Below are positions 21,461 through 32,346 of a stretch of DNA of 64,000 nt, one piece after another (the stretch's first letter is position 1; each line of letters opens with the position of its first letter). The position numbers were made by a program, and so were the translations under genes. The notes under the pieces were generated by a model. That model made no database searches. It was not told the origin of the DNA and saw only the letters and a program-made list of their open reading frames with translations. The stretch spans positions 1,276,630,277-1,276,694,276 of the forward strand of contig CM062818.1 of assembly GCA_031772625.1 (NCBI GenBank), read 5' to 3'. The DNA is from Pinus tabuliformis. Lineage: Eukaryota; Streptophyta; Pinopsida; Pinales; Pinaceae.

Positions 21461-23342
21461 GTGGACACACTGTTGGTCTTAAACTTCAATAATTTGGTCC
21501 ATGACGTTTTAACAAGTACCCCAATGCACAGGCCATATTCAGTTGCATTTATAATCACAGCATAATATAGTTTGGGAAAAAATTATCTACAGATACATTC
21601 AATTTCTTTTCTTGTTGATTTTTATTTGTGTTCTACAATCAATATGTGTGATGTTTGGATGAGTAATATTGCCATCTCATAGGAGAGTAATTCCCACAAT
21701 CCTGAACATAAGTATTTATTGAAAAGTAAATTTTAAAAATGAAAAGAGAAAATATTTAAAAGAAGCACACCGTTTGCTAAAAGTTCTTCTTAAAAATATA
21801 TGCACTTAAAGAAGGTCTAAGCACTGAAATGAAACCCATTAACAAAACCTTGGGCAACCATGAAATGATTAGAATTGTATGATAGTTTCATCCTGAAGGG
21901 AATTAACGTGAAACTGGCTAATTAACCAATTGAAGGATGGTTTCTTCTTGGTCAGAATTAAAGTGAAACTAGCTTATATGCAGAAAGAAAAATAGGGTAA
22001 CCTAAGGGAAAATAGGACAATACTAAGTTGTCAAACTTGGAATAACTTTCAATATTTTCTGCTCATTCCTTTTATATTTTCTCAAAAATTATCTGACGGC
22101 AAGAAACTTATACTCCAGCACAAGAGATTTAAATAAAAAAGTGGATATCTGACTAGTATTTCAAATGAAAAGTTCTCAACAAACTTATAATCCAGTAGAA
22201 TAGATTTAAATTAAAATGTGGAACTCCGACTGATATTTTAAGCCAAAGGTTCTCACACTCCACGTCATAGTAATTATTCAATTTCCTTCTATGATACCAA
22301 ATGATAAGCAACGTTATAGGGACTTCTCACTTTTTTAGTCCTTGCCATCTGGCAATGGCCAGGAACTATAGTAATCGGAACGGATGAACTTAACATTAAT
22401 TGAGCTGTTTGCAAGCTGTTTGTTACTGCCATTTGATCGAGTATAATGAAAGTATTTGGATAAATAGTCCTTTACTATCTTATATGGCCTCTTCCCGAGG
22501 CCAGAGGCGAGAAAGCATATATTATGTTGGTTTTGTGTTATTCATTTGTTGTTCATTTTTTTGGACCTGTTAGACTAATGCTAACATTAGTCTACCAGTA
22601 TAAAATGCTAGCTAACTCCCGAGTACATCCTTATTCCAGTACATTACACCCTTATTCCAGTACATCCTTCCTGCTATGACTTTTCTTGCTCTCTTGCCAC
22701 CTGTTGCTGCTTATTCTCTGAAGTTGCCACCTATTGCTACTGTGTCTACTGTGGCGTTGTTGCATGTTACTGTGGTGTCTATGGAACCGAAGTTGAAGGG
22801 ACTGGAAGGGTACTGTGGTGTCTATGGAACCGAAGTGAAGTTGAAGGGAAGGGAACTAAAGCTGGAAGATCATAGAATTTTCCTGCTTCACTTTTCTTGT
22901 TCTTTAGTCTTCCTGCCATTCAGTGTTATTCAGGTGGATAGGCTTCAGGCGACAAGTCAATTGAATCAGGAACTATGGTCATGGGACATTGGAGCTTGAA
23001 TTGGCTCTGCTACTGTAGTCAATTTTCTTCTGGAACTGTTTTCAAACTAAAACTCAAACTAGGTAACAAATTGTCATTCAGTTCAGGGGGATAGGCTTCA
23101 CGTGGCAAGGCAATTGAATCAAGAACTATGGTCATGGGATGCTAGAGCTTGAATTGGCTCTGCTACTGTAGCTTTAGCTCGGTTAATTTTCTCCTGGAAC
23201 TATTTTCAAACCGAAACTCAAACTAGGTAACAAACTATCTCTTTCATTGATGCCTCTCCTACCTTTACTTGCTATATGTTTTTAGCATGTGAGAGACCTC
23301 TTCTTGTAGTTGTGATCTCTTTAACTCCAAGGATATATCTAG
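21461..23342. repeat. Non-coding spacer with a 153-bp dimer, copy 1
   Basis: Mostly AT-rich. A TATA-like tataaaat lies at 22600, and a 107-codon frame at 22676-22999 has no recognisable domain and differs in copy 2 (33977-34467). From 22931 a segment containing ataggcttca is repeated at a 153-bp spacing (22938 and 23091); the copy 2 equivalent spans about 34395-34710. Confidence 0.45.
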
Positions 23343-23884
23343 GAAAGACTGTATAAAATATCTTGAATACTATCTTGTATACAAAAATCTTGACACTTGA
23401 GAAAAAAATCTTAAATACAAAAATAAAAAAATCAAAATCCTGAGGCATTTAAGTTTGAATTTGAATTTCTATGAAATCAGTGCTTTGAAAAGATTTGAGA
23501 TATTTGATAGTATCGATTTGGTAGCCTGGAAAAACAAATATTAAATCTATACAAATTTCTTTGAAAAACTGAGATATTTAAATTCTTAAAAAGACAAATA
23601 TTAAATCATATCCATGAAAGACTGTATAAAATATCTTGAATACTATATTGAATACAAAAATCCTGAGACACTCGAGCAAAAAATCTTAAATACAAAAATA
23701 AAAAAATCAAAATCCTGAGGCATTTAAGTTTGAATTTGAATTTCTATGAAATCAGTGCTTTGAAAAGATTTGAGATATTTGATAGTATGGATTTGGTAGC
23801 CTGAAAAAAAAAAATATTAAATCTATACAAATTTCTTTGAAAAACTGAGATATTTAAATTCTTAAAAATACAAATATTAAATCA
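23343..23884. repeat. 273-bp tandem dimer, copy 1
   Basis: Units start gaaagactg at 23343 and 23616 and contain the same interior words (gaggcatttaagtttg; gaaatcagtgctttg). The dimer exists in both large copies, so it predates the large duplication. Confidence 0.85.
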
Positions 23885-24189
23885 GTGTTAATTCAGAAAC
23901 CTTGAAATAGTTCATATATGCTTAGGGATGTGATCTTGGAGCTAGAGAAACATTCTGTTGTAGCTCAACACACAGGAAACTAGACTTGTGTCTCTTGGTA
24001 CTCATCAGATAACCTCCCATTCTTCGGCTTTTATCAGTCTGCACACAGTCTCAAATTTATCACCAATTACATGATCAGTCAATCACATATTGTATTAATC
24101 ATACTATATTGCCCTACTGCAAATATGATAATGTTACTGAATTTTCTGCATTTAGCAACATGAATTTCTGTTTCATTACTTGCACAGTA

Positions 24190-24440
24190 AGGGTGGTTTG
24201 GGCTGCCATAAAACCAGAGGACAAACCGAATGATTCTTGGCTTGCTGAAGTACTATTGGACCTTTGTCCTTAACTCCTTATACAATCATCACTTCGACCT
24301 CCACCTGTTTGCAGAATTCAGCTCTCAACAAAACTTTGGAAGTAACACAAATATTGTGATATTCATCTAATTGGGGAAAACAAATGATGATAAGCATGGT
24401 TTCAGAGCATGAATTTACCTTTAGTCTTCATTGTATGCAA
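24190..24440 (-). pseudogene. Universal stress protein (USP)-like exon fragment, copy 1
   Basis: On the minus strand the translation includes CVTSKVLLRAEFCKQVEVEV, a stop, then GVKDKGPIVLQQAKNHS and VLW-PKPPLL. The pattern of acidic-valine strand, G-x-KDKG, QAKK and PLVLG-x-KP resembles the C-terminal half of plant USP-A-like proteins. Copy 1 has TAA where copy 2 has GAA, and VLW where copy 2 has VLG. An acceptor-like ccaattag precedes the segment. It lies head-to-head with the pectin methylesterase fragment, a few tens of bases away. The family call rests on pattern memory and needs a search. Confidence 0.4.
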
Positions 24441-24491
24441 AGGGATTTCAAAGAGTTCAGAAAATTAGGATCTTTGGTGTTTAGATGACGT

Positions 24492-25075
24492 TTGCTAGAA
24501 AAAAAGGAGATTCAATCCCTGCACACCAAAAAAATTTGCACCGTTGACTTCATCTTCGGTAACGAGGCAGTAGTAATCCAAAACAACAACATCTTAGTAA
24601 TCCTTAGGCAGATGAACACAATTACATCTCGAGGAAGAGCAGACCCCAACCAAAACACCGGAATCTCAATTCACAACTCTGTTGTATCTGCAGCGCCCGA
24701 CCTGCAACCTGTCTTGGGTTCCGTCCAAACATATTTGGGAAGGCCATGTGAGGCATACTCTCGAACCATCTTCATGCAGTCAAACCTCGACGGTCTCATC
24801 AATTCCGCCGGGCAGTTTCCATGGAGAGAAAACTTTGCTCTGACTACGCTCTATTATGGCGAGTACATGAACACAGATGTTGGTGCAGGAACATCACAAC
24901 ATGTGACATGGCCTGGTTTTCATGTTATCACCAATTCTTTTGTAGCGGCCCAGTTCACAGTTGGGCAATTAGTTTCCGAATCTTCCTAGATTTCCGCCTG
25001 GGCGTAGAACGATGCTTTGCACATCCCTACACATTATCAGAGGCAGACTGCGAGCGGATCAAATCCACCGACTGA
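24492..25075 (+). pseudogene. Pectin methylesterase C-terminal fragment, copy 1
   Basis: The translation carries TVDFIFGN (one catalytic Asp), DPNQNTGISIHNS, APDLQPVLGSVQTYLGRP, FALTTLYYGEYMNT and GAGTSQHVTWPGFHVIT, all diagnostic of plant pectinesterases, which demethylate cell-wall pectin. The signal/pro region and the N-terminal catalytic motifs (GxYxE, QAVAL, QDTL) are absent, and no ATG starts the frame. LGRPW reads LGRPC. A TAG replaces the conserved Trp near the C-terminus (after SESS), followed by out-of-frame remnants. Copy 2 shares that stop, so decay began before the duplication. It would not encode an active enzyme. Confidence 0.88.
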
Positions 25076-26699
25076 CAGAGAAATTTCTAAGCATTGAAGG
25101 AGAGCGGTAGTCCGCCTTCCCCGAGAGCATCCGTCCGCTCCCTTCTCTCAATTTGATCAGCCCAGTAAACTCAAACTCAAACCATCCACTGATGTATGAG
25201 TATGAGAATTGCTAGGTTACGCCTGCTCTCTTACTTGCCTCTTCGAAGATCAATCTAAGCATTTGGGTGGCATTTAACGGGCATTCTAGTATTGAAACTG
25301 CAGAAATGAACTGCTAATACAACCACCCTCATCACGTTGGGCGTGGAGCGAGGCTTCGCGCATCCCTACCCCTTATCAAAGCCAAGTAACATGGCCAGAG
25401 AACTGTACTAAACAACACTAGGACTTTTCAACTTGTCGTCGGATCAGATCGGGAGTGTCCATTCCGTCCATTCCAAACGAGAGAAGGAGCTATGTAGAAA
25501 TGCATAAAATGGCAAAAGGTGCACGACAAGTGGGTGGCATGCAATAACTGTGTGAATAACTGCAAACACAATTTTCATTTTCGTGCATCTGTCAAATAGC
25601 ACAAAGGCAAACTGCCCCTACAGGTGTCCAACCATCTTACTGGCAGGATAAGGCGACAGGAAATAATTCTATTCTCTATCTCGGGACCTATACCCGATCC
25701 TGTTGAAGTACAACTGGATAATCGGCCAACCATTTGGTGGCCGCTGGATAGGCAGCTCTTATTTTCCGCTTTCGCCACGCCATGGCAGTTATTACTATAG
25801 AACTATGTAACTCTGTTGATGGTGGGAAATAATTACTCCAAGTTATATTATGTTAGGATAGAGTCTTAGGTGCTTTATATACAATCTAAATTTAAAAAGT
25901 GTTAGTCATACTAGTGTTTTAATTTACAAAGTGTAAGTAATGTTGTATCTATTCATGGCGTTTTTTAACCTATTTAATTATGTAGCTTGAAACAATTGAA
26001 TGAATGCAATTTAATGAAAAACAATAGTCCAAAAAAATGGCGGCTGGACATCTTCCCTTAACATTGATGCTATATTAAAAAATATATTGTTAATTCTAAA
26101 TGGATTTATGGATCCACAGGTACCAAATGGGGTTGGAAGTCTGCTGGGAGCAATGCAGTTGATTCTGAACACATGACCACATTGGAAATGACGAGCAAAT
26201 AAATCAAAACTATTGCACCAAGTCGTGAGACTGAGGGAACACCCTAGCTTGATGTATCATAGCTCTATGTCGACTTGAGATTATGATGGTGTTGTTGCGT
26301 TTAAAGTTACAATAACCTGCTGAGTGAAGAATTTCTGAATGGGAAATACGTGTGGATCTATGGGCATGATGTATGCTTAATTTCTAATTATGTATCACTT
26401 GTGCACAGAATCCAACATAAGCTGCATTAACAACGAGCTCCAGCCCCGCTTCCCACTCAAACCAGGGACTAGCTGCTACCCAGCTTGTCTTGTTATTATA
26501 CAACTATTTATGATACCATATGGTTTAACCACATACCACTAATTTATAACTTTACAATGTTTTGTATGGTTAGTGAGAATTTTTTCATATGACAAAGTAC
26601 AATGAGGACAATGATTTATGATAAATAATATGCATAATTACATAGGTTATATAAGTTGAAATATACACAATTGTATATATATTGGAATATGCATAGAGA
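25076..26699. other. Non-coding spacer, copy 1
   Basis: No gene supported. The segment gtagaacgatgctttgcac (about 25004-25022) has a diverged second occurrence near 25338 (gtggagcgaggcttcgcgc). A minus-strand frame at 25575-25778 survives in copy 2 (37049-37252) with a few changes, but matches no family I know. Confidence 0.5.
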
Positions 26700-27560
26700 A
26701 AGGATTTTTTAGTGGATGGTTTTGCGGAAGCCGCTATAAAAATAGCTCAAAAATATGTCAGTAGTGGAACTGGGTAGACTAATGTTTTAGTGGATGTTTT
26801 TTTGACGGGGCATTTACAATATATAAAAGCATCGATGCTTTACTATCTATATAAGCATCAGTGCCAAACAGAATATGGTGCATCGTGCAAGATTTATTTT
26901 TATATATATATAAAAAGTGTGCGCTAAATAAAAAAAACACACTAAGTAAATGACTTTCTAATTTTCTCAAATGGTGGTGAATTGTTTTTTTCTCAATTAC
27001 GTGTCAACAATGCTTTCTCGACTAGTAAATGTCCAAGTAATGTTTATGTTTCTCTAATTTAATTTTTTTAAGGGATTAGCTTAAAAAGTCCATATTTTTT
27101 TTCTTGCACTCTATGGTCGATATGTTCGACTCGCACCGATAGCAAAGCACCTTGTAAATTTACAGGGTGCAGAGTAGTTTGGTGCGTGAACATAACACAT
27201 TGCTATTGTTGTGGTGCGTTTTGTAAATGAAAACGCATCAGGAAAGCTATAAATTGTGCATTGATGCATACATTTTTAGGTTACGACTGGTGTGTTTATG
27301 TTTACCAAACGCACCTCAAAAATAATATTAAAAAATATAGCTCGGTGCGTTCAATAACCTAAACATTCCGCACTAGTGTGAAAGGTTATACATGCGCACT
27401 GGTACATAAGTGAGACACACAACGATGAAAATTTAAATATGTGAACTAACATCAGTATGTCATACATATGTGCACAGCGATGCTGGTGTGGTTGTGTTCG
27501 ATAGTGCACTAGAGCCAGTGCATTATTGTTTTTTGGGTGCACTCGGTTTTTTTTTTAATT
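26700..27560. repeat. Subterminal-repeat-like block, CACTA-style, copy 1
   Basis: Contains ttttagtggatgg with gcggaagccgctata at 26706-26740, then atgttttagtggatgt with a T-run and gac at 26782-26806. Many words follow built on gtgcg, gcactggt and gcatc in both orientations. The second word recurs at 59041-59067. This recalls the ends and subterminal repeats of plant CACTA elements, but no complete CACTA terminus or 3-bp target duplication is seen. Confidence 0.35.
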
Positions 27561-27666
27561 GAAATATATGTTTCCATATTTATAAATACATTTTTCATTT
27601 AATAAAAACAAATATATTTTATGTATGAGGTTGATGTATTTTATATGTCAATCATGTAGCAAAGAT

Positions 27667-29510
27667 GTCAGCAGAGGGAGCAGGAGAAAATGGCGGACCA
27701 ATACAATATGGTCCGACCATGGGAGACCAGAGATAGGGAGAGGGATTTATACCCTTGCCCTATTATCGTAACGACCCAAGAAATCTTAAGGAATGTAGGT
27801 CTCTTCAAGTACTATGAGGAGGCTACATCCCTAAAGACGCACTTTGTCTTGTTGGTGCATTTGATCCACTGGTAGAGTGTCCAGGAGTAGGGTTTCCATG
27901 TCAGTTTTGAGGCATGGTATAGGCCCTCTGAGGAGGACATATACTTTATCACTAGCTTATCCAGGAGAGTGGAGTATTTTCCCCATTTCCCTGATGTCCC
28001 CCATGGGGTTGCAGCAGAGAGTCAACTTTCCTACTCTTAGAGATATGTTGGGCCTCATGCATTCTGTCCAACATATTTTTAGGTGTGTGGTGGACAGTTA
28101 CGAATTTCTTCTTTTGCTACACAGGAGGTTAGGTGCCTCTTGTCATTAGTCACCACCATTGCACACTTTAATAGTGACGGGAAGCACATCAGTTTCCCTC
28201 TTTTGTATTATGTATATTCTTTGGGTCAGGTGCCACAATGTATGAGATGGTCTACCATTTTTTTGAGGTAGATTTATATGTCTTCAAATAGATGTCATGC
28301 GATGATACATGGGAGGACGAACTTCCCTTTTGCTTCAGAAATTTTTTGTTTATTTTTGAGAGGTTTCCAGAGATGAGGCTTGCATTTGATCGTTTCCCTC
28401 TTAGGCCGATGACTAGGTCTAGATGCGCATGTGGGACTAGATGATGCCCAAGAGGGGCCAGCCGGGGTATCCAACTAGGAGTTCCACCTAGGCACTCGCG
28501 CTACTAGCTAGTGAGTTTGACCATGTGTTTATCTCGTTGTCGTTTCTATACGCAAGGATTGATTAGAGATAATTTCCCAACATCCTCTTCACTCCGAATG
28601 AGCCTCTATATGATAGAGGTAATATTAGTGTTTTCTTTAAATTAATCTAGTTTCATTTTGTTGTTTTAATTAATTAGAATACAGTTTATTCTAGCATGTT
28701 TTTTAACTTGTTTTATTAAATTGTTTAATGCAATAGTCTAATTATTGTTGTGTAATATATATTTTGTAGACATTGGCACATTCCATGGGGACATGCCTTC
28801 TCCCCCACTAGATGGAGGAGATGAGGAGAAGGGTGAGGCCCAAGAGGGTGAGGCACATCCTCAGGGGGGCATGGATGGTCGGGCCCATAGGGATGGTATG
28901 AGATTTCAGATGGACTTCTATGACAGATTGTCTAGAGTTTTGGTTGAGGAGGGAGTCCGCCTTGCAAGGGCTTGAGACATCAGCGTAGATCCTAGGTTTG
29001 TGGATCTCTACACGAACTGTCCACGTGAGATGATGTCTCTTATGCATCATATCACTAGAGCTAGTAGGTTATTGACAGTGATGAGGGATGCATGTCATGC
29101 AACGACAAATACATCAAATCGTGATGATGAGGGTGGTGATCATGATGATGAGGGTGGTGATCATAATCATGATGATGATGGTGGTGATCATGATGCTTCT
29201 AGTAGTACTACCCCATCATCTCATGGTCAGGGTGTCAGTGATCCTTCTGGTAGTACACCTCCTCAGTCACCTTATGATCATATGTCAGAGCTAGAGGAGG
29301 TGTCTTAGGTTTCTCCTAATAGAGCATACCAACCACCTCCTCCTCCACCTCAGATATCAGCGGATGTTGGGGAAGTAGTTGACCATGCATCGTATTTTAC
29401 TACAAACCAGCCACCTCATCCTCCACCTAAGAGTTCGCCAGACATTGAGGCAATAGTTGACCATCCATTGTTTTCTGATGTAGATCAGGATAACACTACT
29501 ACATTTGTTT
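27667..29510 (+). pseudogene. Two-exon gene of unknown function, copy 1 (decayed)
   Basis: Exon 1 runs from ATG at 27667 or 27690 (the 27690 frame continues) to 28618; the intron is 28619-28769; exon 2 starts at 28770. Exon 1 includes EILRNVGLFKYYEE, SFEAWYRPSEEDIYFIT and FNSDGKHISFPLLYYVYSLG, a layout like the N-terminal domains of plant repeat-borne or plant-mobile-domain-like proteins (low confidence). Exon 2 has an acidic Gly start, FYDRLSRVLVEEGVRLARA, an Asp/Gly/His repeat near 29119-29195 and a Pro-rich tail. Stops: four TAG in 27870-28080, one TGA (28973-28975, probably from CGA) and a TAG near 29306 where copy 2 has TAT, plus a one-base deletion near 28413 compared with copy 2. Function unknown. 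Confidence 0.55.
28619..28769 (+). other. Spliceosomal intron of the unknown gene, copy 1
   Basis: 151 bases, GT...AG: gatagag then gtaatatt at the donor, T-rich DNA, and attttgtag at the acceptor. In copy 2 (40090-40241) exon 1 keeps frame to the donor; one leftover base plus AC at the acceptor makes a GAC codon (phase 1). That frame agreement is good evidence the intron was real. Confidence 0.65.

Positions 29511-29512
<2 letters not shown>

Positions 29513-29562
<50 letters not shown>
29513..29562. repeat. (TA)25 microsatellite
   Basis: 25 uninterrupted TA units. The same site in copy 2 (40985-40994) has five, so repeat length changed after the duplication. Confidence 0.95.
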
Positions 29563-29567
<5 letters not shown>

Positions 29568-31560
29568 GGTGCATTTTTTGTTGTTCATGTTTATGTACTT
29601 ACTTTATATATTTGCGTTGATGTGTATATTATTAGGTCATGCTATATATGTATATGTTCATTTAATGTGCCTGTAGATAGATTTTTATGTGATAACAGTT
29701 ATTTGACATGAGATGTATATTAGTTTGAGAATGTGTATGGTTATGATGTTAGATTACAATGTTTGTGTTTTGTTAGATGTGATCACGATGATGATTCTCT
29801 GTTAGAATTTTAGATTTCTGTGCTAGCTAATGACATTTATATGTGTTAGAGATGTATAAATAGATGATGGGTAGTGAATTTGAATGTGTATCTTAGATGA
29901 TGTTTATGTTTTTTAGATAGTTATCATCATGATATTTATTTTTATGAAATAATATTTATTATATATTATGCATTAGTGAACTTATATCAAACTTTTATAT
30001 ATGAAATTGCATGCAAAATGACTTACTTTAAAAAAATGCAAAGATATTCTATAAATTACAAAGTTTAATATGGTTGAAACTATGATTGTAAAATTATGAT
30101 AAATATTTTTCTATTGCTTAGATAGTTCATTCATATTCATTCAAACTTAATTAGTAAAATATTTCGATACTCATAACGAAAAAATAACGAAAAGTAAAAT
30201 AATTTAGTTAGTTCTTAATAAGATGGAAATGTGTAACCCATTCAATTTTTAATATAAAATACTAATAATAATAAATTATTCAAAAACACAATTTAATCAA
30301 TTCAATATTGGTTTATAAAATTCAATCTGTTGTTAAATTTAAAAAAACCTAAGTCATAATTTTTTATCATTGATTTAGATTTAATATAGCTTAAATTTTT
30401 TTGTTTTTATAAATTTAATTTATTATTGCAGTTATGAGATTTTCAAGCAATTTAAATTTAATATTTATAGCAATTCTTACCAATTTAAATTAGAAATTTG
30501 TCTATCTAAAAATGAGGATCAAGAAATATATGTGAAGTTACTTGTAGTTGAGGATTTGCTCTATTGGAAGTTCTCCCTTAAAGAGGCAAGTGAAATTTTT
30601 TTCTAGTAATAAAGATATAACATTTTGGTGCTATTTTCGTTCTCTATTTGTCATTGTATTTCAATTTAACTCTTTTTAATAATAAATATGAGTTAAATAA
30701 TACAAAAATCATACTATATTAGATTTAAACTTTTGAAAAATAATATATTTGATTATTTCTTAATGAACAACTCACAGAATATTATTTTTTCCACATACTT
30801 ATCACGAGATAGTCACTAAACTTCATGTTTTCACATCTCTCCTAGCTAATATTACATCATGTTCACAATGATAAAGACATGTCTACTATAAATCATTTAC
30901 TTATAAATACATAAAAATATATATTTATTTTACATAATCTAAATAGGAAAGAAGAATGCATCACCAAGTCTGTTTGAAAGTCAAACAAATGCCTCTTAAT
31001 CACAATGACATTATTTATCATTTAATTCTTAGACATAAAATATTTATAAATTCAACTTTTATTTATAATTACCATTGAAAAGAAAAGTCCATGAAGAAAA
31101 AATTGAAACCCCGCATGCATCGATGTAAGCCCATTTGTTTCTCTTATGGTCCATACAAATATGTAATCAACATTTTATACATGCATAAGACTTGTTTTAG
31201 TTTACATAATGTTGCAAGAACTGTAATTTAAATAGAGTAAACATGGCTTTAGCTCTCATGTCAAGAATTTAATCTTACATATTAATACACAATATTTTCA
31301 TTGTTAAAGTTCTCATAGAGTTATTACTACATGATTTATATTGATTTTGAGCTAAACAAGAAGAAAAAACACGTGAAATTATTAATAAACCAATAAGTAT
31401 CTAAATTGAGACTAAATGATTCGAAGATCAAAATTTTGCTAAAAAATGAAAGTTCCAAGAATATTTCAAAACCAACGTCAAATCATAGTGTTCATGTTAT
31501 GATGTTCTGATTGTTTGGCTCAACAACTAAAAAAATTAGAGGTGTGATGACTCGGTAGTC
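29563..31560. other. AT-rich spacer, copy 1
   Basis: Very AT-rich, without a supported gene. Collinear with 40995-43035 in copy 2. Confidence 0.6.
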
Positions 31561-32216
31561 TATATTTCTAATGTCAACATTCCTATTTGGTGTATGGTCA
31601 ACCAATCAAAACTTTCCAAGTGGCATGCTTGTACAGGTACAGGTTGGTACATTTTCATTGGTTGAATTTTGTTTTGGTGGCCCAATGGAAGGCTTCCACG
31701 TGGCCCAATCTAAGGCTGCCACTTGGTGCCTCCACACTAGCTAAAATGTTTGTTAATGGCTCAACGGCTTGGTACGCAATGAACCGGTGACCTTCCGCAA
31801 TGCAACTCCAACCTCTACCAACACTCCTACATGATATTCCTTACACCATATGTTCTCTGCACCCATTTAAGTTTAGTTACGACTGCATTGGGAGGGGCTG
31901 GGCGGTGAGCCCCGACCCCTGGTCATATCCCCTCCACAAAACCTTGGCACACTAGCAAATAATGGAGAGGAGTTTGGGGTCTAGCCCTAGTCACAGAACC
32001 CCCACAGGACCACCGATGGAAAAGGGTTGAAGGCTCAGAGGAGAGAGCTAGACTTAAGCCTCAACCCTTGGTCACGTACAATACCACATGACGCTACACA
32101 TATTTGTTGCGTGCTGCCGGAGAGGGGCGGGGATTCAGCCCCAACCCTCAGTGCTATGGGAATCATGGGACCGACGTGGAGCCAAGTCCGATGGGGGAAT
32201 AATTCCAGTCACATGA
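31561..32216. repeat. CCAAT/G-box segment and GC-rich degenerate tandem array, copy 1 (truncated)
   Basis: 31590-31790 has several ccaat/attgg words and a cacgtgg G-box (31697-31703), as in a promoter or LTR U3. From about 31880 a GC-rich unit recurs with a core of a G-run, about ten bases, then agcccc, accc and ggtc. The array is cut at the duplication junction; copy 2 carries it further (to about 43860). Confidence 0.5.
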
Positions 32217-32346
32217 CTAATTATTAAAGTTTACTGTGTAAAAGCAACCCTCAGTGCTATGGGAATCATGGGACCGACGTGGAGCCAAGTCCGATGGGGG
32301 AATAATTCCAGTCACATGACTAATTATTAAAGTTTACTGTGTAAAA
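32142..32346. repeat. Perfect 103-bp duplication spanning the large-duplication junction
   Basis: 32142-32244 and 32245-32346 appear identical. Each carries the last 75 bases of copy 1 (ending cacatga), one base, then the first ~27 bases of copy 2 (taattattaaagttt...). So the join between the two large copies is itself present twice. Confidence 0.92.

Larger units (their letters stand above)
19569..32216. repeat. Large tandem duplication, copy 1 (about 12.65 kb)
   Basis: The segment from taattatt at 19569 to cacatga at 32216 is repeated head-to-tail from 32218/32321 to 43689. The copies stay collinear through repeats, gene fragments and AT-rich spacer, with scattered substitutions and small indels (a few percent by eye). 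Copy 1 alone has a 1.3-kb segment (20161-21460) and a longer TA run; copy 2 alone has 52 bp at 42917-42968. Confidence 0.92.

Noticed and set aside
22676-22999. 107-codon ORF after a TATA-like word
   Set aside because: Frame breaks in copy 2 and repeats within the frame; no domain.
25575-25778. Conserved minus-strand ORF (also 37049-37252) as a gene
   Set aside because: Conservation is explained by the duplication; no family, start context or codon pattern supports it.
29505-29711. Frame reading through the TA microsatellite as Tyr-Ile repeats
   Set aside because: A by-product of (TA)n.
32217-32244. Untemplated filler DNA at the duplication junction
   Set aside because: The bases align, with a few changes, to 19569-19595, so they are the start of copy 2 rather than filler.
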